IMG/VR virus record: IMGVR_UViG_3300031656_000049
Span: 1 to 20,165 of that record
Length of the DNA stretch: 20,165 nt
Reading direction: 5' to 3' (one strand)
Origin: a virus
Shown: positions 12,264-20,152 of the stretch, piece by piece
How positions within the stretch are numbered: the stretch's first letter is position 1
Layout: each line of letters opens with the position of its first letter
The notes under the pieces: model-generated
The model's input: only the letters and a program-made list of their open reading frames with translations
The model's database searches: none
Told to the model about the DNA's origin: nothing
Position numbers and translations under genes: made by a program

Positions 12264-12617
12264 ATGGCTTTTAAGCTAAAATCACATTCTGAAATATTTG
12301 GTTTGCACGACGCGACGTCGGAATTTGGCACACCTGTTATTATAAAGGATGATTTAGAAGAGGGGGTACAAGCAGAAGCTAATAGAGATGGAACGATCTT
12401 TGTTAGCTCAGACACCCCTGAAAGTAAAGTGCAGGATGCCGTCGACCATGAGAAAGTTCATTTAGATCAAATGGCTTCCGGAAGGTTACAATACTCAGAT
12501 GATTCTGTTACTTGGAAAAGGGACACAAAGTCGCCTGCTAGGAAATACGATAGAGCCACGATGAACGAAGGGCACCCGGATTTTGAATGGGAAAACGAAG
12601 CATATAAACAATCATAA
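12264..12617 (+). CDS. Putative zinc metallopeptidase-like protein, 117 aa
   Basis: 117 codons from the ATG at 12264 (1 nt after the previous stop); an in-frame extension to 12219 overlaps the previous gene and is not used. DAVDHEKVHLDQM places a HExxH zincin motif at 62-66 within a helix. Acidic residues in FEWENEAY (107-114) could supply the third zinc ligand. The N-terminal half has strand-rich segments (TPVIIKDDL, GTIFVSSDTP). SPAR at 90-93 matches the SPxK motif of its neighbours. Related small HExxH proteins occur in marine phages, as I recall. It may process virion proteins or only keep the fold. Catalysis is not proven by sequence alone. Confidence 0.65.
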   Translation: MAFKLKSHSEIFGLHDATSEFGTPVIIKDDLEEGVQAEANRDGTIFVSSDTPESKVQDAVDHEKVHLDQMASGRLQYSDDSVTWKRDTKSPARKYDRATMNEGHPDFEWENEAYKQS

Positions 12618-12619
12618 TT

Positions 12620-13111
12620 ATGGGATTAAATTTTAGAGGAGCAGCTAGCAGGTTTAAAGATAAAAATCAAAATAGCTTTCAAGATAAATCAGCGCCTGGC
12701 CCAAGAAGAGGTGTAGGTGGTGATGAGCCGGGTAGTTTAGCTAGGGCTGAAAAACGATTTGGAAGAATATCTAGTCCTGCTAAAATAAAGAAAAACTTTT
12801 ACGGGGGTGAAGCATATTTTCAAGATGGCTACAGTGGCGATCTGGCTAATAGCTTACCTATAACGCGTAGGTCAAGTTCTCCTTTAAAAATGAATGAGGC
12901 ATTAGTGTCCGGGGCGGCAGATACAGGAAAAAAATTCGTAGATGCTGGATCATCTTTTGCTGATGGATTTGCTCAATCAGTTAAAGAACCTAAAGCGGAA
13001 GATTTAGGAAAAGAAAATAAAAAAGACGACGACCCAACAGTTGTAGACCCCAGTGAAAAAAAGGACGATATAATAACCACCTCAGCTACGCCAGACGTAA
13101 CAACAAGTTAA
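12620..13111 (+). CDS. SPxK-motif protein, probable virion component, 163 aa
   Basis: 163 codons starting MGLNFRGAASRFKDKN. The N-terminus is basic and Gly-rich (about 1-60), with SPAK at 52-55 and SPLK at 87-90. The middle is Ala-rich (VSGAADTGKKFVDAGSSFAD), and the C-terminus is acidic and then Thr/Ser-rich (KKDDDPTVVDPSEKKDD), likely disordered. It starts 2 nt after the metallopeptidase-like gene. No known domain. Charge segregation and repeated SPxK sites suggest an internal head or scaffold-type protein; that is inference. Confidence 0.65.
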   Translation: MGLNFRGAASRFKDKNQNSFQDKSAPGPRRGVGGDEPGSLARAEKRFGRISSPAKIKKNFYGGEAYFQDGYSGDLANSLPITRRSSSPLKMNEALVSGAADTGKKFVDAGSSFADGFAQSVKEPKAEDLGKENKKDDDPTVVDPSEKKDDIITTSATPDVTTS

Positions 13112-13123
13112 AAAAATATAAAT

Positions 13124-14056
13124 ATGAATAACAAACCAATTACAGCCCGTGTTAAAAGCGGTATGTTCAAAACAAAAGAGCCGCTACTAAATGTAGGACC
13201 GGCCGGAGTTGACGGAAACAACAAGACCCGCAGTATGCCTTCCCCGAGTAAGATGAAAGGGTATACAATGAAGTCTTCACCTTTTAAGCAAGCAAAGACC
13301 TCTGAACAGATTGTTAACGACGAAATGACAAATCAGGGTATAAAACTTGGGACAGAAACAACTACTATCGAACCAGGTAAGGAGGGTACACCGGATACCA
13401 AAATAAAAGGTAACTCAGGGTCAGACGCTTTTAAATCAGCTTTTGGTGACGCTAGAAAAAGCGAGGCAAAAACATTCGACTTTAATGGTAAAAGTTATAG
13501 CACAGAGTTAAGCGAGGACCCTGACTTTGGTAAAGACAAGGTTGTAAAAGGAGACCCTGGGACAGAGGACAAAGCGGTGAAGAAAAAAACGGCTATTATT
13601 GAAAAAGTTGCACGCAAGGGTGAAGCCTCAACAGCTTACGGTACTCGCAATAACTTAAGGAAAGCTAAAGTAGCGGCTCGTAATGCGAAAAAATATCAAA
13701 GAAAAAAAGATAGAAACGATCGCAGAGAAGACCCGTCTCTTTCCGCAAAAGATCAAAGACGTGCTAGAAAAGACGCGGCAGCCGTATCGATAAAAGAAGT
13801 TGCAGATTCTGAAGTACGAAATTCACAAATTCAATCTAAGCAAGGCAAGAGCGGTATTGGGGCTAGCAAGGAAATAGTGCTGGACGATGTTAATGTACAA
13901 CAAGGAGAAAAAACAGACACTCGACAAAGAGAGTTGGGTAATAAAGCTCCTAAAAAAACAGGTTTATTTGATCAATTTAAAAGCCCTGCTGAAATGAAAA
14001 ACAAAGGTTTCTTTAAAAAGAAATCACCTATGAAAATGAATTACTTTAAAAAGTGA
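13124..14056 (+). CDS. Large basic SPxK-motif protein, 310 aa
   Basis: 310 codons starting MNNKPITARVKSGMF. The product is strongly basic and mostly low complexity. Ser-Pro-x-Lys type motifs occur at both ends: SPSK 40-43, SPFK 52-55, SPAE 287-290 and SPMK 301-304, the last in a Lys/Phe-rich tail. The centre (about 165-225) is an Arg/Lys/Ala-rich helix likely to bind nucleic acid (NNLRKAKVAARNAKKYQRKK). Its position before the terminase genes suggests an internal, DNA-associated or scaffold virion protein. The end overlaps the start of the next gene by 4 nt. Function not recognised. Confidence 0.68.
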   Translation: MNNKPITARVKSGMFKTKEPLLNVGPAGVDGNNKTRSMPSPSKMKGYTMKSSPFKQAKTSEQIVNDEMTNQGIKLGTETTTIEPGKEGTPDTKIKGNSGSDAFKSAFGDARKSEAKTFDFNGKSYSTELSEDPDFGKDKVVKGDPGTEDKAVKKKTAIIEKVARKGEASTAYGTRNNLRKAKVAARNAKKYQRKKDRNDRREDPSLSAKDQRRARKDAAAVSIKEVADSEVRNSQIQSKQGKSGIGASKEIVLDDVNVQQGEKTDTRQRELGNKAPKKTGLFDQFKSPAEMKNKGFFKKKSPMKMNYFKK

Positions 14057-14193
14057 AACCTAAAGGGTTAGGCGATACAATAGAAAAAATTACAACCGTA
14101 ACCGGAATTAAAAAAGCAGTCAAAGCTTTACCTTGGGATTGCGGTTGTGATAAAAGAAAAGGAGCATTAAACAAGATGTTTCCATATAAGTAA
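14053..14193 (+). CDS. Small conserved phage protein with CGCDKRK motif, 46 aa
   Basis: 46 codons from a GTG at 14053, overlapping the previous stop (TGA at 14054-14056), to a TAA at 14191-14193. The product reads KGLGDTIEKITTVTGIKKAV, then WDCGCDKRKGALNKMFPYK. The ending CGCDKRK-x-ALN-x-[ML]FPY is a phrase I know from many Bacteroidota phages, always as a short protein near the terminase genes. Role unknown; the basic Cys-containing end may contact DNA or the portal/terminase complex. Start choice rests on overlap and on the family beginning near this Lys-Pro-Lys-Gly. Confidence 0.72.
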   Translation: MKPKGLGDTIEKITTVTGIKKAVKALPWDCGCDKRKGALNKMFPYK

Positions 14194-14210
14194 AAATTAA
14201 ATTTAATTAA

Positions 14211-14492
14211 ATGAAAAAAGAAAAAGACTACACAGAATTTGAGGTTATTAAAGGCGATCATCTTAGTGAATCTGAATTGAATGAATTACGAGAAGCTGTG
14301 AATCGCGTAAACGAGGCGCAAATGCAAATAGGTGGGCTTGAAACACACAAAGCTAAACTTATAACCGAAATATTATTATTCACTAAAGAAGTAGAAAGCA
14401 CTCAAAAAATACTTGCCTCTAAATACGGAGATGTAAGCATCGATCTTAATACTGGTAAACTTACAGAAAATGCGGTTGATAAGAAAGATTAG
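14211..14492 (+). CDS. Coiled-coil protein, 93 aa
   Basis: 93 codons starting MKKEKDYTEFEVIKGDHL. From about residue 18 to 70 it is a long charged amphipathic helix (ELNELREAVNRVNEAQMQIG, then KAKLITEILLFTKEVESTQK), consistent with a dimeric coiled coil. The C-terminus (YGDVSIDLNTGKLTE) is a small strand pair. The same helix-plus-DLNTG arrangement is familiar from small proteins near phage terminase genes, function unknown. Overlaps the next gene by 23 nt. Confidence 0.7.
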   Translation: MKKEKDYTEFEVIKGDHLSESELNELREAVNRVNEAQMQIGGLETHKAKLITEILLFTKEVESTQKILASKYGDVSIDLNTGKLTENAVDKKD

Positions 14493-14688
14493 TATAGGCA
14501 AAGACTATAAGAATGACGCGATGCACTACGCCGTTGGTCAAGAAGTCTATGGCGGACACACTATAGACAGCATTATAGAAGAGGATAATAAATATACTGT
14601 GTATATCTCAAAGGGAGACATACTTATGCCTTGGAAAGATTTTAATAAAAACATGGGTATATCTGTTGAGTATAACATTTCATGGTAA
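14470..14688 (+). CDS. Small conserved phage protein, 72 aa
   Basis: 72 codons from the ATG at 14470. The segment KISIGKDYKNDAMHYAVGQE, the strand-rich middle, and the ending WKDFNKNMGISVEYNISW form a pattern I recall from small proteins of Bacteroidota and crAss-like phages (ISIG-DYK-AMHY-VGQEV at the start, MPIS-E-NI at the end). Its role is unknown. A likely small beta-barrel, from alternating hydrophobic residues. The next gene begins immediately after its stop codon. Confidence 0.7.
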   Translation: MRLIRKISIGKDYKNDAMHYAVGQEVYGGHTIDSIIEEDNKYTVYISKGDILMPWKDFNKNMGISVEYNISW

Positions 14689-15282
14689 ATGCAAAGCGTA
14701 TTTAACTACCTTGTAACACCACAAGGGGGCAGAACAACAGGGCAGACTACAATTGAAGGACAAGAATTACTATTAAACACAGAATTACAAAACCACGAGT
14801 ATTCAAACAGAGTGGGGGTTATATTAAGTTTACCCTTAGCTGAAAAATACAAGGAGCTCCAAGAAGGAGACGAGGTTATATTACATCACAATGTATTCAG
14901 AAGATTCAGAGATGTAAGAGGTAAAGAAAAAAATAGTAAAAGCTATTTAACAGAAGAAACTTATTTGGCACAACCGGACCAAATATACGCATACAGAAGA
15001 GAAGGAGAATGGAGAGCTTTAGAAGGTTTTTGTTTTGTTTCGCCGGTTAAAGAGACTAAAATGTTCTCTATGGATTTTGAAAAGCCGCTAATAGGAGTAG
15101 TCAAATACTGCACTTGTGGATTAGAAGTAGATAATATAGTAGGATTCATACCTACGTCAGAATACGAATTTATTATAGAAGGGCAGAAGTTATACCGAGT
15201 ACCCACCAATTCAATTACAATCAATTATGGACACAAAGGAAACCAAGAGGAATATAATCCTAGCTGGGCACAAAGCAGTTGA
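14689..15282 (+). CDS. GroES-like-fold phage protein, 197 aa
   Basis: 197 codons, ATG immediately after the previous stop. Residues about 40-125 follow the GroES/10-kDa chaperonin pattern: NRVGVILSLPLAEKY, then ELQEGDEVILHHNVFR, a long insertion, and a core closing with PDQIYAYRREGEWRAL. A second half (FCFVSPVKE through YRVPTNSITINYG) may be another small barrel, with Cys at 145 and 147. It is distinct in length from the canonical GroES at 11132-11389. It may be a second co-chaperonin-like protein or a virion protein using the fold. Fold assignment is by pattern and needs a structure prediction. Confidence 0.6.
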   Translation: MQSVFNYLVTPQGGRTTGQTTIEGQELLLNTELQNHEYSNRVGVILSLPLAEKYKELQEGDEVILHHNVFRRFRDVRGKEKNSKSYLTEETYLAQPDQIYAYRREGEWRALEGFCFVSPVKETKMFSMDFEKPLIGVVKYCTCGLEVDNIVGFIPTSEYEFIIEGQKLYRVPTNSITINYGHKGNQEEYNPSWAQSS

Positions 15283-15505
15283 GGAATTAATAAAGGTAGC
15301 GGAAGAGGTGATAATAACTAACTCCGAAGATGACTTAACGGCGGACAAATTAAAAAATGCTGCGGCTTCAAAAAAGCTAGCCATATTTGACGCTTTTGAA
15401 ATACTTAGCCGTATTGAAGAGGAACAAAGAGTATTAGACAACAAGCCTAGGAAAGAAGTGGAAACCACGGAATTTAAAGGATTTGCTGAAAGAATGTCCA
15501 AGTAA
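15227..15505 (+). CDS. Probable small terminase subunit, 92 aa
   Basis: 92 codons starting MDTKETKRNIILAGHKAVEE; overlaps the previous gene by 56 nt and the large terminase by 1 nt (TAATG). All-helical and acidic: a helix at about 10-30, DDLTADKLKNAAASKKLAIF at about 35-54, then a DAFEILSRIEEEQ coiled segment. Immediate position before the large terminase, small size and the helical, oligomer-type profile suit a small terminase subunit that recognises phage DNA. The classical N-terminal helix-turn-helix is not obvious. The call rests mostly on position. Confidence 0.55.
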   Translation: MDTKETKRNIILAGHKAVEELIKVAEEVIITNSEDDLTADKLKNAAASKKLAIFDAFEILSRIEEEQRVLDNKPRKEVETTEFKGFAERMSK

Positions 15506-17718
15506 TGTACGAGCAAAACTTATACAGCATTATAGAGCCAATTAGGAAGACAACAATATCTAGGCTTAATAAAGGCAGCAAATGGGAGTACGGCTACAAT
15601 AAAGAACATGACATTGTTGTTATTAGTAAGACCGGAAAGATCGGTGATATATATAACATACAGGGGTTTAAAATAGCGCTACCATTATTGCCCGGCAAAA
15701 TAAGTAAGAAAAACAATAAGTGGACTCCGGATGAATACCCGAAAGAGTTAAAAGGGATTAATAACATTTTCGATTGGAGAGATTATCCAGAGGAATTTAA
15801 AAATACGTGGGGGACATATATAGATGAGCATTTCAGAAGACGCGAAGAAGGTCATTGGTTCAATAATAAGGGCGTGGACACTTACATTACTGGTACTCAC
15901 TTTATGTACCTGCAGTGGTCCAAGATTGACGTTGGGCAACCTAACTTTAGAGAGTCAAACAGATTATTCTACATATTCTGGGAAGCTTGCAAGGCAGATA
16001 AAAGATGCTACGGAATGTCCTACCTCAAAAACAGGCGATCTGGATTTTCCTTTATGGCTTCCGGCGAAGCTGTTAACCAAGCAACAATATCTTCAGATGC
16101 TAGATTTGGCATACTGTCAAAATCTGGGGGAGACGCAAAGAAGATGTTTACGGACAAAGTTGTACCAATATCGGTTAACTATCCATTCTTCTTTAAACCG
16201 GTACAAGACGGAATGGACCGTCCCAAGACAGAACTCGCATATAGAGTTCCAGCCTCAAAATTTACAAGGAAAAAGCTTGACTCAAATGTTGCAGCGGAAG
16301 ACATCGTTGGTCTTGACACCACGGTCGATTGGAAAAACACGGGTGACAACGCGTATGACGGAGAAAAATTAAGACTACTAGTTCATGATGAATCCGGTAA
16401 ATGGGAAAGACCAAACAATATACTTAATAACTGGCGAGTTACAAAAACTTGTTTAAGGCTAGGTAGTAGAATTATTGGCAAGTGTATGATGGGATCAACC
16501 TCCAACGCTTTAGACAAAGGGGGTGAAAACTTTAAAAAGTTATACAATAGTTCTGACGTAAATAAAAGAAACGCAAACGGGCAAACAAAGTCTGGGCTGT
16601 ATTCTTTATTTATACCTATGGAATGGAATTACGAAGGCTTTATCGACGAGTATGGACATCCTGTATTTAATAAGCCGCCAGAAGGCACCCTGGGGCCGCA
16701 TGGAGACGTTATAGAAGTCGGAGTCATTGAGCACTGGAATAATGAGGTAGACGGATTAAAAGGCGATCAGGATGCTCTAAACGAGTTTTACAGGCAATTC
16801 CCAAGAACAGAAGAACACGCGTTCAGAGATGAAACAAAAAATAGTATATTTAATTTAGCAAAAATATACGAACAAATAGATTACAACGAAGACTTAGGCA
16901 ACAGCAATGTACTAACAAGGGGCAGCTTCCAGTGGGAGCACGGCGTTAAAGATACGAAAGTAATATTTAATCCAAACCCTCAAGGTAGGTTTTTAATTTC
17001 ATGGACACCCGCTTATAATATTCAAAATAGGCAAACTACACGTAATGGTATAAGGTATCCCGGCAATGAGCACATGGGAGCCTTTGGGTGTGACAGTTAT
17101 GATATATCTGGAACAACAGATGGAAGAGGTTCTAAAGGAGCATTACACGGATTAACTAAGTTTAGTATGGAAGATGCGCCTCCTAGCACATTTTTTTTAG
17201 AATATGTTGCTAGACCGCAAACAGCGGAAATGTTTTTTGAAGATGTATTAATGGCGTGCGTATTTTACGGTATGCCTTTGTTATGCGAAAACAACAAACC
17301 GAGGCTTTTATATTACTTTAAAAGAAGAGGCTACCGCGGATACTCGATGAACAGACCTGATAAGCTTTGGAATAAGTTATCGGTAACAGAAAAAGAAATT
17401 GGAGGAATACCAAACTCCAGTGAAGACATAAAACAAGCTCACGCAGCCGCTATTGAAATGTATATAGATAGGCATGTTGGTTTAAGTAATGAGGGGGAAT
17501 ACGGTACAATGTATTTTAATGAAACGTTAAACGATTGGTCGAAGTTTGATATAAACAATAGAACAAAATTTGATGCTGCGATTAGTTCCGGCTTAGCTAT
17601 AATGGCTTGTAATAAAGATTTGTATAGACCGAGCAACAAAGCACAAAAGCAAGTTGTTAATTTAAGATTTGCGAAATATTCTCACGAGGGTACGGCATCA
17701 AAAATAATAAGAAAATAA
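15505..17718 (+). CDS. terL: Terminase large subunit (packaging ATPase/nuclease)
   Basis: 737 codons, longer than most large terminases because of an approximately 110-residue N-terminal extension. ATPase part: a divergent Walker A around 171-182 (MSYLKNRRSGFS, basic P-loop-like but without canonical GKS/T), then Walker B LLVHDE at 291-296 with catalytic Glu296. RuvC/RNase H-like nuclease part: GCDSYDISG with Asp530 and Asp533, and further acidic candidates near the C-terminus. It translocates DNA into the prohead through the portal and cuts concatemers. The overlapping small subunit upstream and portal 1 nt downstream complete the packaging module. Confidence 0.88.
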   Translation: MYEQNLYSIIEPIRKTTISRLNKGSKWEYGYNKEHDIVVISKTGKIGDIYNIQGFKIALPLLPGKISKKNNKWTPDEYPKELKGINNIFDWRDYPEEFKNTWGTYIDEHFRRREEGHWFNNKGVDTYITGTHFMYLQWSKIDVGQPNFRESNRLFYIFWEACKADKRCYGMSYLKNRRSGFSFMASGEAVNQATISSDARFGILSKSGGDAKKMFTDKVVPISVNYPFFFKPVQDGMDRPKTELAYRVPASKFTRKKLDSNVAAEDIVGLDTTVDWKNTGDNAYDGEKLRLLVHDESGKWERPNNILNNWRVTKTCLRLGSRIIGKCMMGSTSNALDKGGENFKKLYNSSDVNKRNANGQTKSGLYSLFIPMEWNYEGFIDEYGHPVFNKPPEGTLGPHGDVIEVGVIEHWNNEVDGLKGDQDALNEFYRQFPRTEEHAFRDETKNSIFNLAKIYEQIDYNEDLGNSNVLTRGSFQWEHGVKDTKVIFNPNPQGRFLISWTPAYNIQNRQTTRNGIRYPGNEHMGAFGCDSYDISGTTDGRGSKGALHGLTKFSMEDAPPSTFFLEYVARPQTAEMFFEDVLMACVFYGMPLLCENNKPRLLYYFKRRGYRGYSMNRPDKLWNKLSVTEKEIGGIPNSSEDIKQAHAAAIEMYIDRHVGLSNEGEYGTMYFNETLNDWSKFDINNRTKFDAAISSGLAIMACNKDLYRPSNKAQKQVVNLRFAKYSHEGTASKIIRK

Positions 17719-17719
17719 T

Positions 17720-20152
17720 ATGGCGAATAGCGTAACAAATAGTTTTTTCCCTAGCCAAGTAGTAAGTGATCAGGAGAAAGTTTCTCAGGATTATGGGTTG
17801 CAAGTTGGTAGAGCGATTCAAAATGAATGGTTCAGTAGCAACTCTGGGGCGACTCGCTTTAGAAGTAATCAAAATACTTTCCATACTTTAAGACTATACT
17901 CAAGAGGCGAACAACCAGTACAAAAATATAAAGACGAGCTTTCCATCAATGGCGATCTATCTTATTTGAACTTAGACTGGAAACCGGTTCCAATATTATC
18001 AAAGTTTGTTGATATCGTTGTTAATGGTATAGCTGATAGATCTTTTGATATTACTACTTATTCGCAAGATCCTTATGGCGTAAGCAAAAGAACAGCTTAT
18101 ATGGAGTCTGTTTTAAGAGACAAGCAAACAGAGGACTTAAATAACTTCGCTCAAGAAAATTTTGGTATTAATCTTTTTGAAAATCCACCAGAAACTTTAC
18201 CAGATTCTCAAGAAGAATTAGATATACACATGCAGCTTACTTATAAGCAAGGCATAGAGATAGCTGAAGAAACAGCGATTAACACGCTGCTAGACGAAAA
18301 TAGATATGATCTGACAAAAAGAAGGACTTATTTAGATTTAGCAACATTAGGTATAGGTTGTGTTAAAAATAACTTTTCAGAATCCGAAGGTGTTACTATT
18401 GATTATGTTGATCCAGCTTATTTGGTATATTCGTATACAGAGGACCCTTATTTTCAAGACATATATTACGCGGGAGAAGTTAAATTTGTGCCAATAAATG
18501 AAATTAAAAAACAATTCCCTGAATTAACTCAGGGCCAATTAGAAAGAATTCAGCAGCAGGGCACACAAAATTATGGTGTTTTTGATCAGACTGCAAGTAA
18601 CGAATATAACAACAATAGGGATTCAAACGTAATACAGGTTTTATACTTTAATTATAAGACTTATATGAATGAGGTCTACAAAGTTAAAGAAACAGCAACG
18701 GGTGCAACTAAAATAATAGTGCGAGACGATCAATTTAATCCTCCGGTAGAAATGCTAGAAGAGCAATTTGGAAAAATGTCAAGATCTCTTGAGGTACTTT
18801 ATGAAGGTGTTATGATTGTTGGTACAGATATAATGCTTAAATGGGAAATGGCAAAGAATATGATGCGCCCTAAAAGTGATGTATCTAAAGTTAAGATGAA
18901 TTACGCTATTACTGCGCCTAGAATGTACAAGGGAAGAATAGAATCGCTAGTAAGCAAGTGCACGGGATTTGCTGATATGGTACAATTGACTCACTTAAAA
19001 TTGCAACAGGTACTGCAAAGAATGATTCCTGACGGGGTGTACCTTGATGCCGATGGTATTAACGAAGTGGATTTAGGAAATGGAACAAATTACAATCCGC
19101 AAGAAGCACTAAATATGTTTTTCCAAACGGGTTCTATAATAGGTAGATCATTTACCCAGGATGGGGATATGAATCCTGGTAAAGTTCCTATACAAGAAGT
19201 ACCTACTGGAAGTGGTGGCGCAAAATTGCAAACATTAATTTCAACTTACAACTATTATCTACAAATGATAAGAGATGTAACTGGTCTAAACGAGGCAAGA
19301 GACGGATCTACTCCGGATTCTAGAGCATTAGTAGGTGTTCAAAAGCTAGCCGCAGCAAACTCGAATACAGCCACTAGGCATATACTTGACTCAGGGTTGT
19401 ATTTAACAAGAGAGCTTTGTGAATGCTTATCATTGAGAATATCAGATATAATAGAATATCACCCAGCTAAAGAATCTTTTATAGCTAAAATAGGTAGGTT
19501 TAATGTTGGAACATTAGAAGAAATGGCTGACTTACACATGTATGACTTCGGAATATACTTGGAGCTAATGCCTGACGAAGAAGAGAAGGGGGCTTTAGAG
19601 AACAATATTCAAGTTGCTTTACAGCAAGGTAGCATAGATCTTTCTGACGCTATAGATATTCGCGAAGTAAAAAATCTTAAATTAGCGAATCAACTTCTTA
19701 AAGTTAAACAAAAGAAAAGACAAGAAAGATTGCAGGCTGAAAATCAAGCTAACATACAGGCTCAGGCCCAGGCTAATGCTCAGGCTCAGCAAGTTGCTGC
19801 TCAAGCGGAAATACAAAAAGATCAGGCTTTGTTCCAAACCAAGTCTCAGCTAGAGGAGTTAAAAGGTTCTATAGAAGAAAAAAGAATAGGTATTGAGGTT
19901 AATGCTAAAAAAGAATTAATGGAATTAGAATTCCAATATAATATGCAATTGAAAGGCATAGAAGTAGATGGATCCAAATCTAAAGAAAAAGAAATTGAAG
20001 ATCGTAAAGATCAAAGAACCAGGATACAGGGTACTCAGCAAAGTGAAATGATCGAGCAAAGAAAAAACGATTCTCCAGCAAAAAACTTTGAATCCGCAGG
20101 AAATGACGTAATGAGTCAAGGATTTGGCTTAGGAGCGTTCGATCCTAGGTAA
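17720..20152 (+). CDS. Portal protein, large type
   Basis: 810 codons, 1 nt after terL. Large portals of about 800 residues directly after terL are typical of crAss-like and related podoviruses. The N-terminal region (about 60-110) has LRLYSRGEQPVQKYK and LDWKPVPILSKFVDIVVNGI, portal-type clip/wing features. The core around 500-540 (LQTLISTYNYYLQMIRDVTG followed by LNEARDG) is the stem-helix region. The last about 150 residues form a Gln/Ala-rich coiled coil (NIQAQAQANAQAQQVAAQAE) ending with SPAK at 785-788 and a short Gly/Phe tail. The dodecameric ring is the DNA entry vertex. The coiled tail and SPAK may contact internal head proteins. Confidence 0.82.
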   Translation: MANSVTNSFFPSQVVSDQEKVSQDYGLQVGRAIQNEWFSSNSGATRFRSNQNTFHTLRLYSRGEQPVQKYKDELSINGDLSYLNLDWKPVPILSKFVDIVVNGIADRSFDITTYSQDPYGVSKRTAYMESVLRDKQTEDLNNFAQENFGINLFENPPETLPDSQEELDIHMQLTYKQGIEIAEETAINTLLDENRYDLTKRRTYLDLATLGIGCVKNNFSESEGVTIDYVDPAYLVYSYTEDPYFQDIYYAGEVKFVPINEIKKQFPELTQGQLERIQQQGTQNYGVFDQTASNEYNNNRDSNVIQVLYFNYKTYMNEVYKVKETATGATKIIVRDDQFNPPVEMLEEQFGKMSRSLEVLYEGVMIVGTDIMLKWEMAKNMMRPKSDVSKVKMNYAITAPRMYKGRIESLVSKCTGFADMVQLTHLKLQQVLQRMIPDGVYLDADGINEVDLGNGTNYNPQEALNMFFQTGSIIGRSFTQDGDMNPGKVPIQEVPTGSGGAKLQTLISTYNYYLQMIRDVTGLNEARDGSTPDSRALVGVQKLAAANSNTATRHILDSGLYLTRELCECLSLRISDIIEYHPAKESFIAKIGRFNVGTLEEMADLHMYDFGIYLELMPDEEEKGALENNIQVALQQGSIDLSDAIDIREVKNLKLANQLLKVKQKKRQERLQAENQANIQAQAQANAQAQQVAAQAEIQKDQALFQTKSQLEELKGSIEEKRIGIEVNAKKELMELEFQYNMQLKGIEVDGSKSKEKEIEDRKDQRTRIQGTQQSEMIEQRKNDSPAKNFESAGNDVMSQGFGLGAFDPR

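Noticed and set aside
15824-16372. 182-codon plus-strand frame inside terL
   Set aside because: It lies wholly within the large terminase in another frame, with no motif or independent start signal.
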